From contig NZ_CP059856.1 in the NCBI RefSeq assembly GCF_009193325.2, forward strand, positions 3,348,001 through 3,412,000: a stretch of 64,000 nucleotides of DNA, in the 5' to 3' direction. Made by a program: the position numbers and the translations under genes. Source of the DNA: Bacteroides zhangwenhongii. GTDB taxonomy: Bacteria > Bacteroidota > Bacteroidia > Bacteroidales > Bacteroidaceae. The notes under the pieces are model-generated. The model was given only the letters and a program-made list of their open reading frames with translations. It had not been told where the DNA came from and searched no databases. Positions 19,715-27,743 of the stretch are shown one piece after another (within the stretch, counting starts at the first letter, position 1; each line of letters starts with the position of its first letter).

Positions 19715-20752
19715 TCAACTCATCTTCCTAAGAGAAGATTCCCTGATATTTAATTTTGCATCCAGAATAACCGACTTCGACAGCATTTTATCCTCATTAT
19801 TGACATTATGCTTGATTTGCTCCAATAATAATTGTGCAGCATTCCGCCCCATTTCAAAAGTAGGTTGCTCCACACTAGTCAGATTAGGTTCCACAATAAA
19901 TGCTTCCTTAGATTCGGAAAAACCAACTACTGCCATATCCTCCGGAATTCTAATCTTGTTTTTCTGAAGAGTTTTCATCGCTCCTATTGCCACCGGATCG
20001 TTCACTGCAAAGATTCCATCCGGCATTTTTTCCATTTCAAGAATCTGATAAGCCGCCATGATTCCTTTCTCCATCATTATTCCGCAATCGATGATCAAAG
20101 ACTCTTCAACCGGCAAACCATACTTTCGCAAGGCATCCATATATCCTTTTTTGCGTTTCTGTGCGATAAGCAAATCTTCAGAACCTGCCAAATGAACAAT
20201 CCGTCTACACCCTTGCTGTATCAAATGTTCAACTGCAGCAAAAGCCCACTTATAATCATCAATAACCACATAAGGAGCACTCAACTCTGCACAAATCCGA
20301 TTGAAGAAAACCACAGGAAAATTATTCCTAATCAAGTCAGAAAAATAACTGGTATTTTCCGATTCCTGGGTCACCGAGATCAGAAAGCCATCCACCATCT
20401 GCGCTTCCAACGCCTTCATATTCCGCAATTCATTCTCATGCGATTCATTAGATTGCATTATCAGCACATGATATCCTTCAGGATTCAGCACACTCTGAAT
20501 ACCCATAATCACTTCAGAAAAGAAAGAATTGACAAATTCAGGTACAATCACTCCGATAAACATGGACTGGCTTTGTTTCAGACTCAAAGAAATCGGATTT
20601 GGCTTATAATTCCATTTTTCTGCAAGTTCCAGAACAGCTTTGCGTGTTTCCGGATTAACGTCCCATTTATCACACAAGGCTCTGGAAACTGTAGAAGTCG
20701 AAATCTTCAGTTCCTTGGCTAAATCCTTGATGGTCACTCTTGGTTTACTCAT
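19715..20752 (-). CDS. LacI-family transcriptional regulator
   Basis: A 345-residue LacI/GalR-type repressor or activator. The N-terminal helix-turn-helix is intact (VTIKDLAKELKISTSTVSRAL, about 5-25), followed by the hinge helix region (NPISLSLKQ) and a periplasmic-binding-protein-like effector domain (about 60-335) with MFIGVIVPEFVNSFFSEVI, DGFLISVTQESENT, FFNRI and the DGIFAVNDPVAIGAM strand. It sits between the susC operon and the divergent symporter/GH43 pair and presumably controls one or both in response to a sugar released from the target glycan. Many Bacteroides PULs use hybrid two-component or ECF regulators, so a LacI-type protein implies sensing of a small cytoplasmic sugar. Its own promoter could not be assigned with confidence. 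Confidence 0.94.
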   Translation of the reverse strand: MSKPRVTIKDLAKELKISTSTVSRALCDKWDVNPETRKAVLELAEKWNYKPNPISLSLKQSQSMFIGVIVPEFVNSFFSEVIMGIQSVLNPEGYHVLIMQSNESHENELRNMKALEAQMVDGFLISVTQESENTSYFSDLIRNNFPVVFFNRICAELSAPYVVIDDYKWAFAAVEHLIQQGCRRIVHLAGSEDLLIAQKRKKGYMDALRKYGLPVEESLIIDCGIMMEKGIMAAYQILEMEKMPDGIFAVNDPVAIGAMKTLQKNKIRIPEDMAVVGFSESKEAFIVEPNLTSVEQPTFEMGRNAAQLLLEQIKHNVNNEDKMLSKSVILDAKLNIRESSLRKMS

Positions 20753-20834
20753 AAACTATCGCTCACTCTAAAAAATTTCCCGAATATAATGAAATTCCGG
20801 CAATTGGAATGTTAAAACTCCAAGAGTTTAATTT

Positions 20835-20860
20835 CGGGAACGTTTGCGGTAACGTTCCCG
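20835..20860. promoter_or_regulatory. Perfect 10-base inverted repeat, candidate LacI-family operator
   Basis: CGGGAACGTT (20835-20844) and AACGTTCCCG (20851-20860) are perfect inverted copies separated by 6 bases (TGCGGT). Each arm itself contains AACGTT. It lies between the divergently oriented LacI-family gene and the symporter gene, about 20 bases upstream of the symporter's -33 element. It is the natural candidate operator for the adjacent LacI-type regulator. No other copy was noticed at the susC promoter. Confidence 0.65.
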
Positions 20861-20880
20861 ATGATTTATATTCCGAATTA

Positions 20881-20912
20881 CTTGTTTATCTGTAGAATCA
20901 AAAATATATTTG
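20881..20912 (+). promoter_or_regulatory. Promoter of the symporter-GH43 operon
   Basis: CTTG (20881-20884), a 20-base spacer and TATATTTG (20905-20912) match the Bacteroides promoter consensus with one mismatch in the -33 element. The expected start near 20919 would leave only a few bases before ATG 20925, which favours the downstream ATG at 20964 as the true start of the symporter. Confidence 0.6.
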
Positions 20913-20963
20913 CTGCCAGCTTAGATGTTTTTCAAACCTATTTTGTTAACTAAATCATTTGAT

Positions 20964-22643
20964 ATGACTACTCTCGACATCATTACTATCATACTATTCT
21001 CCCTTGGAGTTGTTTTAGTCGGATTGGCTTTCTCCCAAAAAGGTAAAAGTATGCAATCTTTCTTTGCCGCCAACGGAACCATGCCGTGGTACATGAGCGG
21101 CCTCTCACTGTTTATGGGATTTTTCTCTGCCGGCACATTCGTAGTATGGGGTTCTATAGCCTATTCCATGGGCTGGGTTTCAATCACTATCCAATGGACA
21201 ATGGCAATCGCCGGTTTCATTGTGGGATTACTCATCGCGCCCAAATGGCATAAAACGGGGGCACTCACAGCAGCAGAATATATACATAAGAGATTAGGCA
21301 AATCCACACAGAAGATATATACCTACCTGTTCTTATTTATCTCTGTATTTCTTACAGCATCTTTCTTATATCCGGTAGCCAAAATATTAGAGGTTTCCAC
21401 CGGGCTGCCTTTAAATACTTGCATTTTATTATTAGGAGGGTTATGTATTTTGTATGTGTCTGCAGGAGGATTATGGGCAGTAATTTCCACAGACGTACTT
21501 CAATTCGTTATTCTGACAGCAGCGGTTATCATCGTGGTTCCTTTATCTTTCGATAAGATTAACGGAGTTACCGCACTAATAGAGCAGGTACCCGACACAT
21601 TCTATAATCTTCTGAACGATGAATATACTTTTGGTTTCCTGGTAGCTTTTGGAATCTATAATACTATATTCCTGGGTGGAAACTGGGCATATGTGCAGCG
21701 ATATACCTGCGTCAAAACACAAAAAGATTCCCAAAAAGTAGGTTATTTGTTTGGAGCCCTATACATAATCAGTCCAGTGCTATGGATGCTTCCACCAATG
21801 GTTTACAGAGTATATGACCCTTCGCTCTCATTACTTGATGCAGAAGGCGCATATCTGATGATGTGCAAGGAAGTACTTCCTAACGGGCTTTTAGGCTTAA
21901 TGATCGGTGGCATGATTTTCGCGACGACCAGTGCACTGAATTCAAAGCTGAATATTGCTTCAGGAGTCATCACCAATGATATATTCAAAAATCTAAGGCC
22001 AAAAAGTTCTGACCGTACCCTTATGTACGTCGCAAGAATCTCGACTATTCTCTTCGGAGTATTCAGCATATTGATAGCCATGCTTATTCCTAAAATGGGG
22101 GGAGTTGTAAACGTTGTTATCAGCTTGGCGGCATTGACAGGCGTTCCTTTATATCTGCCTATCATTTGGACACTATTCTCTAAAAGACAGACTGCGACTT
22201 CTAATATCACGACCACTTTATTAAGCTTGGCAGTCAATGGTTTATTCAAATTCATCACTCCACTGATGGGTTTCTCCCTCAATCGTGCCGAGGAAATGAT
22301 TCTTGGAGTTACTTTCCCAATCCTATGCCTGGTCATTTTTGAGATATATTATAAAGCAAAGAACAAGGAATCGGAAAAGTATCAATCTTACCTAATATGG
22401 AATAAAGAAAACAATGCCCAGAAATTGAAAGAAATCGAAGAAAATGAATCGGCAGAGAAAGCGGGCAATAATTTCAGCAAACGGGTAATCGGTTATGGCA
22501 TCTTCGCTTCCGGAACTGGCATTGCGATATTGGGTGGTATGGCAGATAACGGACAAAAACTTATCATCACAACTGGCGTTGTTTTTGCTCTGCTCGGATT
22601 ACTAATGACAAGAAAGCCCAAACCAATAATATCTAAAGATTGA
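20964..22643 (+). CDS. Sodium:solute symporter (SSS family)
   Basis: A roughly 559-residue inner-membrane transporter with about 14 hydrophobic segments, family SSS. Characteristic segments include SMQSFFAANGTMPWYMSGLSLF near the N-terminus (first helices and the loop after TM1), GALTAAEYIHKRLGKSTQ, and MIGGMIFATTSALNSKLNIASGVITND. ATG 20964 was chosen because the predicted promoter would leave almost no leader for the ATG at 20925, and translation from 20964 begins directly before the first membrane helix. It would import a monosaccharide or sugar acid with sodium ions after periplasmic digestion by the region A enzymes. It is followed 5 bases later by a GH43 gene. The substrate is not predictable from sequence. 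Confidence 0.9.
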   Translation: MTTLDIITIILFSLGVVLVGLAFSQKGKSMQSFFAANGTMPWYMSGLSLFMGFFSAGTFVVWGSIAYSMGWVSITIQWTMAIAGFIVGLLIAPKWHKTGALTAAEYIHKRLGKSTQKIYTYLFLFISVFLTASFLYPVAKILEVSTGLPLNTCILLLGGLCILYVSAGGLWAVISTDVLQFVILTAAVIIVVPLSFDKINGVTALIEQVPDTFYNLLNDEYTFGFLVAFGIYNTIFLGGNWAYVQRYTCVKTQKDSQKVGYLFGALYIISPVLWMLPPMVYRVYDPSLSLLDAEGAYLMMCKEVLPNGLLGLMIGGMIFATTSALNSKLNIASGVITNDIFKNLRPKSSDRTLMYVARISTILFGVFSILIAMLIPKMGGVVNVVISLAALTGVPLYLPIIWTLFSKRQTATSNITTTLLSLAVNGLFKFITPLMGFSLNRAEEMILGVTFPILCLVIFEIYYKAKNKESEKYQSYLIWNKENNAQKLKEIEENESAEKAGNNFSKRVIGYGIFASGTGIAILGGMADNGQKLIITTGVVFALLGLLMTRKPKPIISKD

Positions 22644-22648
22644 AAATT

Positions 22649-23689
22649 ATGAAAAGTAACTATATTCTTATCACACTGATAAGTATTTGCATCATATCCA
22701 ATACTATACAGGCACAGAACAAGAAAAGCTTCAAACCCGGAACTGTGTGGACCGATAACAATGGAAGTCCTATTAATGCACACGGTGGTGGCATTATATA
22801 TGTAGATGGCATCTATTATTGGTATGGTGAGCACAAACTTCCCAATAAATCTGAGAAAGAAAAAGCAGATGGTGGTGTACATTGTTATTCGTCCACTGAT
22901 TTGTATCATTGGGAAGACAAAGGAGTAGTATTATCCGTCGACTACAAGAATGAAAAAAGTGATATTGCTGACGGCTGTATTCTCGAGCGCCCTAAAGTAA
23001 TATACAACGAGGCAACTTCTAAATATATGATGTATTTCAAACTCTATCCCAAAGGACAGGATTATAAATACGGTTATCTCGGAGTCGCTACGGCAATTTC
23101 TCCTACAGGCCCTTTTACATACAGTCACAAGTTCTTAGGAGCAGATTCTCCATACGGTTCAGGAGATTTTTGTATCTACAAAGATGATGATGACAAAGTA
23201 TATCATTTCACAGTACGTAAGCCTGATAAAGCTTTTGTGGCAGGTGAATTAAATAAGGAATATACTTACCCACAGGGAAAGTACAAGGTAGTCACGGGAA
23301 TCACCAACGAAACAGAAGCACCTGCCATCTTCAAACATAAAGGTACCTACTATTTGCTGGGATCAGGCTCCAGCGGTTGGAAGCCCAATGCCGCGCGCCT
23401 ATTCACATCAAAATCAATAACGGGTGACTATACGAAAAAATCAAATCCCTGTCATGGCGTCAATTCATATAATGGACTTGGTCCTGAAAAAACTTTTGGG
23501 GGACAATCATCTTTCATTATTCCTGTACAAGGAAAGAAAGATTCCTATATTGCCATGTTTGATATATGGAAACCGGAAATGCCAATTGAAGGACTTTATA
23601 TATGGCTACCCATTAAGTTTCATAATAAAGACATAAGTATCGAGTGGAAAGACAGGTGGAATTTAAGTATTTTTCCCGATCAGGAGTAA
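22649..23689 (+). CDS. Secreted GH43-family hydrolase, exo-beta-1,3-galactanase-like group
   Basis: About 346 residues starting at ATG 22649; an in-frame TTG at 22640 overlapping the symporter stop is less likely. A signal peptide (about 1-22) precedes a five-bladed propeller. The motifs INAHGGGIIY, YYWYGEHK, LERPKVIYN (E113), ETEAPAIF (E223) and GGQSSF (Q286) are those of the GH43 group that includes exo-beta-1,3-galactanases (subfamily 24) and the related subfamily 34. In that group E223 is the acid, E113 the modulator, and a Gln stands where other GH43 enzymes have the base. The assignment to a subfamily is from memory of motifs. It shares a transcript with the symporter, suggesting that its product is the transported sugar. 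It converges with the ComF gene with no gap. Confidence 0.82.
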   Translation: MKSNYILITLISICIISNTIQAQNKKSFKPGTVWTDNNGSPINAHGGGIIYVDGIYYWYGEHKLPNKSEKEKADGGVHCYSSTDLYHWEDKGVVLSVDYKNEKSDIADGCILERPKVIYNEATSKYMMYFKLYPKGQDYKYGYLGVATAISPTGPFTYSHKFLGADSPYGSGDFCIYKDDDDKVYHFTVRKPDKAFVAGELNKEYTYPQGKYKVVTGITNETEAPAIFKHKGTYYLLGSGSSGWKPNAARLFTSKSITGDYTKKSNPCHGVNSYNGLGPEKTFGGQSSFIIPVQGKKDSYIAMFDIWKPEMPIEGLYIWLPIKFHNKDISIEWKDRWNLSIFPDQE

Positions 23690-24397
23690 TCAATCCGCCA
23701 TCGCCAAGGTCAACACACTAATCCGTATTCCTTCGACCTCCGCCAGCTGTGAAGCACACGCGATAGTCGTGGCCCCTGTAGTCAATACATCGTCCACAAT
23801 CAAAATATGCTTTCCGGTCAGAGAATCCGCATGATTCAGTTCAAAAATTCCATCTACATTCTCCCAACGTTCGAATACGGATTTGCGTGTCTGTGTCTCC
23901 GTATTCTTTCGGCGAACCACCGATTCTACACATACGGCAATACCCGTCACGGCCGCAATACCCCGTGCTATACATTCGCTTTGATTATAGCCACGAATCT
24001 GTTGCTTCTTTTTATGCAACGGTATGGGAATTATCACGTCAACTCCTTCGAAGAAACCCGAGTCCAATAGCTCGGCAGCCATATATCTTCCCATGATTAT
24101 TCCAACCTCTTTCTTTCCCCCATACTTCAACTGATGAAGAATCTGTCGGAAATCGCTCCCTTTTCGGTAGAAGAAAAAAGAAGTGGCTCGTTCTAGAGGA
24201 ATTTGTCCCCAGAAAAGTCGCTCTACCGGATTATCCTTCCGGAGATGATAGTTCGTACGCGGGAGATTGATATTGCACATGGTACAAAGACATTCTTCAC
24301 CTTTTGCCAGCGGTCTGCCGCAAACTACGCAACAATGGGGAAACAATAAAGATAAGAATGAATTGAGCCAGTCTTTTATAAAAAATGTGTGTTTCAT
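23690..24397 (-). CDS. ComF-family phosphoribosyltransferase
   Basis: A 235-residue ComF/GntX-type protein. A four-cysteine zinc-ribbon-like segment (CCVVCGRPL...CLCTMC, about 21-45) is followed by a type I phosphoribosyltransferase domain with the PRPP-binding motif HILIVDDVLTTGATT near residue 195-210. In other bacteria ComF is needed for DNA uptake; in Bacteroides its role is not established. It is 36 bases downstream of the inositol-phosphatase gene and probably co-transcribed with it. Its stop codon directly abuts the stop of the convergent GH43 gene, and no terminator is visible between them. Confidence 0.92.
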   Translation of the reverse strand: MKHTFFIKDWLNSFLSLLFPHCCVVCGRPLAKGEECLCTMCNINLPRTNYHLRKDNPVERLFWGQIPLERATSFFFYRKGSDFRQILHQLKYGGKKEVGIIMGRYMAAELLDSGFFEGVDVIIPIPLHKKKQQIRGYNQSECIARGIAAVTGIAVCVESVVRRKNTETQTRKSVFERWENVDGIFELNHADSLTGKHILIVDDVLTTGATTIACASQLAEVEGIRISVLTLAMAD

Positions 24398-24433
24398 AAT
24401 AGTAGCAAGGATTTAATAAGCAGGCCGTTTCTC

Positions 24434-25237
24434 CTACATATCTAACGGAGGGACCTCCGCCAATAGTTTCTGAAATAGAGGATGAAGGTATCCGTTCGTT
24501 GCAATGATATGATGTCCTTCTATAAAGTGGTCCTCACCATAGAAATTAGTAACTTTTCCTCCTGCTTCCTGCACAATCAAAGCTGCCGCCGAATAATCCC
24601 ACTTTCCAATAAAAGCTTCCGCCCAAGCATCAAAACGCCCCATAGCCACATAACAAATGGCTGCGGCGGCCGAACCATTCATTCGAATACCACCTACTAC
24701 CCCATAAAGCCGATCTATCAAATGGAGAGCCGTTTGTTTATATTGCAGATGGTTATAAGGCAACTCGGTAATGACGAACGCATCTTTTACATCCCGAATA
24801 TCCGATACATGGATTTCCTTACCATTCATAAAGGCCTTTCCACCTTTCCACGCATAAAAACATTCATCCCGACAAACTTCATAAACGACCCCCAATAAAA
24901 GCTCGGTACGATTGCGCAAAGCGATACATACACAATAAGGAGCCTCATCATGGATATAATTCGTAGTGCCGTCCAACGGGTCAATCACCCAAAAATAAGG
25001 TTCATCCTGATAAGTGACCGACCCTTCTTCCGTTATAAATCCAGCTTCGGGTAATAAAGCGGAAAGAGCTTTCACTACACGTACTTCCGACTCCTTATCT
25101 ACATAAGAGACATAATCATGCGCATGTTTCTCTTCAACACGTTCACGACGGAAATTCTTACGCTCTTCTTTCAAAAAATGTCCAGCTTCAGTTGCAATAC
25201 GGCACACATCTGCTGTAAGTTGCTTTAAATCTAACAT
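24434..25237 (-). CDS. Inositol monophosphatase family protein
   Basis: A 267-residue Mg-dependent phosphatase of the IMPase/SuhB/CysQ superfamily. Metal ligands are visible as E70/E71 in ITEEGS, D86 and D89 in WVIDPLDGTTN, and the Asp of GKWDYSAAALIVQEAGG (about 214). These are the two signature motifs of the family, complete and in order. The substrate (inositol-1-phosphate, PAP or another sugar phosphate) is not distinguishable by motif. It is the first gene of a two-gene unit with the ComF-type gene and faces away from the repeat-rich spacer upstream. Confidence 0.93.
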   Translation of the reverse strand: MLDLKQLTADVCRIATEAGHFLKEERKNFRRERVEEKHAHDYVSYVDKESEVRVVKALSALLPEAGFITEEGSVTYQDEPYFWVIDPLDGTTNYIHDEAPYCVCIALRNRTELLLGVVYEVCRDECFYAWKGGKAFMNGKEIHVSDIRDVKDAFVITELPYNHLQYKQTALHLIDRLYGVVGGIRMNGSAAAAICYVAMGRFDAWAEAFIGKWDYSAAALIVQEAGGKVTNFYGEDHFIEGHHIIATNGYLHPLFQKLLAEVPPLDM

Positions 25238-25389
25238 TCCAATATCTATATTAAAAGTGCCTCGAAGGTATAGCTTTTCTCACGAAAAACCATTGAAAGG
25301 AATTGCTATTTTCATAAGAGTAGCAAACTTTAAACATTCATAGTAAGAAAACAAAAATCCCGGCATAGCTAGAACGTTTTTTTATTTTC

Positions 25390-25525
25390 ATCTCTCATAT
25401 CTCTCATAAATTACAGTTAACACATACACTATCAATAGAATAGCAAATGAGAAATGCTCCTACCAGCCTGTATCTCTCATACTTTTCCCATCATCTCTCA
25501 TACTTTCCTCAATATATCTCTCATA
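25390..25525. repeat. Five copies of ATCTCTCATA
   Basis: Copies begin at 25390, 25399, 25472, 25493 and 25516. The first two overlap by one base; the last three are spaced 21 and 23 bases, about two helical turns. The repeats are too short and the spacing too irregular for CRISPR. They could be protein-binding sites for the inositol-phosphatase gene or rusR. Confidence 0.55.
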
Positions 25526-25654
25526 GCAATTTGCATTTAAAAAAACAACCAACCGTATTTTACAGACCAAACTACTACGTTTTATGCACAGAGTACCTAT
25601 TAACTATCTGTTTATTAACTATAAACATCACATTTTCAATAAGCCATCACAACC

Positions 25655-25738
25655 GTTCCACTATAGTGAACAGATCCGTCTACTCTAGTGCACAGTACTG
25701 TTCACTGAAGTACACAAAACCGTTCACTAGAGTGGAAC
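25655..25738. repeat. Array of four imperfect palindromes at 22-23-base period
   Basis: Units lie at 25655-25671, 25678-25693, 25700-25715 and 25722-25738. All fit GTTCACTnnAGTGnAC or its reverse with few changes; unit 1 is the reverse complement of unit 4 with one mismatch. Start-to-start distances are 23, 22 and 22 bases, so the sites would lie on one face of the helix. The array ends 235 bases before the rusR start and is a likely cluster of operator sites. Confidence 0.65.
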
Positions 25739-25972
25739 GATTATCATGCCGGTTAAATCATCTGTAAACAAAAGCAAGATATGACAATTACATAAGTAAT
25801 TTGACACAACAATAGCAAAGATTCGAGACAAAAACTCCGGTCTCTTATCCCTTGATATCTAAATGAATCCAGTCTGACATCATTCAAACCAGATCTTTTA
25901 AATATCTCTAAGATTTGCTTTTTCCACAGAAATTCCCGAATATTGCACTCTAATATTAATCGAAAAGGATTC

Positions 25973-27514
25973 ATGAAAAGAGTCGATTCTGTTATTTCCC
26001 TGATATACTCACTCTCGAAATCAGAAAAAAAGCACTTTTCCTCGCAAGTCGTCAAGGACAAAGAAGAAAAAGACTATCTAGTGATTTATGATATCATCAC
26101 GAAAAGCAAACAGCCTAATGGAAATACTGTTAAAGAAGAGTTCTATCAACGGAGACCTAACGGTTCTTTTGAAGTATCCATCCAATATCTATATGAAAAA
26201 CTGGTAGACACGCTACTCACGCTAAGAAAGAGAAAAGACATCTATTATGACCTATTGAACGATCTGTGCAAAGCTCGTATGCTTTATGAACGTTCCTTAT
26301 TTGAAGAATGCTTTGAGATCTTATCCAATACAATAGAACAAGCGCAATTTTACGAAAACAATGAAATTTTGACGATTGCACTGAAACTGGAACTGGAATA
26401 TCTGTTACGGCTGAATTTTCCCAACATGACAGAGCAAGAACTTTTTCATAAACATTTTATTCAAAATGAATCTTTAAAAAAAATTCGAAAAATAACAGAA
26501 CAATCCTCTCTCCATAATTTACTAAAATATCGTCTATCCCATATCGGAGCCATACGAACTTCAAAACAAAAACAGGATATGAACGATCTAATGGTCAATG
26601 AACTTTATATAGCCGCTTCTTCAGATGCAGAAGGAAACTTTGAATTGACACGCAACCACAAACTTTTTCAGGCCAACTACTTGATGGGGGCAGGAGATTA
26701 TAAAGCTGCCCTAAATTCATACAAAGAGCTTAATTTGTTATTTGAACAAAATCAACAGTTCTGGTCGAATCCACCCATTTACTATTTATCTGTGCTTGAA
26801 GGAGTACTCGGAAGTCTACGTACAGTAGGTAACTACGATGAAATGCCATACTTTCTAGAAAAACTAAAAAGACTGATAGCTGAAGATTCGTCACTTGAGT
26901 TTAAAGTAAATGCCATCTGCCTGCTCTTTCAATACGAATTATTCCCCCACTTAGATAAAGGAGAGTTTTTTAATTGTACCAAGCTCATTGACTGTTATCA
27001 AGAATCACTATATAACAAAGAAGCATGGCTAAGCCCTATACGTAAAAGTGAACTATTGCTTTATACAACCCTTGTACATATCGGTAATCAAAACTATAAA
27101 ACAGCTAAGAAATATATAAGTAACGCTATCATTGACCACAATATCAAGTACCTCCCATTGATGAGAACCATTCGCTTGGTTCGCCTCATTGCCTATTACG
27201 AAACACAAGAGTACGACCTGATTCGGTATGAGTCACGTTCCATCATTCGAGGTCTCTCTTCACCGAAAGAACATACATTTAAAACAGAACGAATAATCCT
27301 ATGGTTTCTGAATAAAAGAAATCTCCCCATCCTACATAAAGACCGGGAAACCTTTTGGAAAAAACTATCTTCGGAAATACAAGAATTGTACAATGATAAA
27401 TATGAAAACCAACTTCTTCGCATTTTTGACTTCACAGCATGGATGGAATCGAAAATCCGGAAAGAAAAGCTATCCGAAGTATTGGAAAGACGCACAAATG
27501 CTAAAAAAGGCTAA
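25973..27514 (+). CDS. rusR: RusR-like helical protein, putative regulator of the ribose locus
   Basis: A 513-residue, almost entirely alpha-helical cytoplasmic protein with no signal peptide. ATG 25973 was chosen over an upstream TTG (25943) because it has an AAGGA ribosome-binding site about 7 bases upstream and begins the conserved-looking MKRVDSVISLIYSLSKSEKKHF. The middle resembles degenerate tetratricopeptide helices (for example ALNSYKELNLLFEQNQQFW and KTAKKYISNAIID). I see no helix-turn-helix with confidence. The name is given by position: in the B. thetaiotaomicron rus locus an unusual regulator gene, rusR, lies directly upstream of the two ribokinases, as here. It is transcribed separately, 229 bases before rusK1. 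Whether it binds DNA, for example the palindrome array upstream, is unknown. Confidence 0.62.
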   Translation: MKRVDSVISLIYSLSKSEKKHFSSQVVKDKEEKDYLVIYDIITKSKQPNGNTVKEEFYQRRPNGSFEVSIQYLYEKLVDTLLTLRKRKDIYYDLLNDLCKARMLYERSLFEECFEILSNTIEQAQFYENNEILTIALKLELEYLLRLNFPNMTEQELFHKHFIQNESLKKIRKITEQSSLHNLLKYRLSHIGAIRTSKQKQDMNDLMVNELYIAASSDAEGNFELTRNHKLFQANYLMGAGDYKAALNSYKELNLLFEQNQQFWSNPPIYYLSVLEGVLGSLRTVGNYDEMPYFLEKLKRLIAEDSSLEFKVNAICLLFQYELFPHLDKGEFFNCTKLIDCYQESLYNKEAWLSPIRKSELLLYTTLVHIGNQNYKTAKKYISNAIIDHNIKYLPLMRTIRLVRLIAYYETQEYDLIRYESRSIIRGLSSPKEHTFKTERIILWFLNKRNLPILHKDRETFWKKLSSEIQELYNDKYENQLLRIFDFTAWMESKIRKEKLSEVLERRTNAKKG

Positions 27515-27713
27515 GAGAAATAGCCATCCGGAACTCTTACTACAATAAAAAGAGACTTTTTTTAAACCCACATTTTTCCTTTGTAATTATATAAATGAAT
27601 AGTATATAATGACATTATCATTCCTTATTATTAAAGGTTCTTTTATCTTATTATATCATTTTGAGATTATATAAATTAAATATTAATGTCAATAATCAAA
27701 CATTACTATTTTC

Positions 27714-27721
27714 TACATTTG
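27714..27721 (+). promoter_or_regulatory. Possible -7 element of the rus operon promoter
   Basis: TACATTTG matches the Bacteroides -7 consensus TAnnTTTG. No TTTG is found 19-21 bases upstream, so the -33 element is poor, as is common in activator-dependent promoters. Transcription would start near 27728, giving a short 16-base leader before rusK1. Confidence 0.35.
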
Positions 27722-27743
27722 TATCATCATAATTTAAAATACT

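Larger units (their letters stand above)
25238..25972. other. 735-base intergenic region with two repeat sets
   Basis: No convincing gene lies here; short open frames such as 25447-25767 are low-complexity and lack family features. The spacer holds the divergent upstream regions of the inositol-phosphatase gene (left) and rusR (right). It contains five copies of ATCTCTCATA (25390-25525) and four imperfect palindromes at 22-23-base spacing (25655-25738). No consensus promoter could be placed upstream of rusR. Confidence 0.6.

Noticed and set aside
19832..20722. A 296-residue plus-strand frame opposite the LacI-family gene
   Set aside because: It is antisense to a gene with complete LacI motifs, and its composition is that of a reverse-complement shadow.
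21803..22336. A 177-residue minus-strand frame opposite the symporter
   Set aside because: It is a shadow of a well-supported membrane-protein gene and has no features of its own.
25390..25738. The repeats of the large spacer as a CRISPR array
   Set aside because: Repeats are 10-17 bases, degenerate and directly phased at about 22 bases, with no unique spacers of normal length and no cas genes nearby.
27541..27566. TAAAAAG-AGA-CTTTTTTTA as a terminator after rusR
   Set aside because: The stem is almost only A-T pairs and is unlikely to be stable enough; not listed as a feature.
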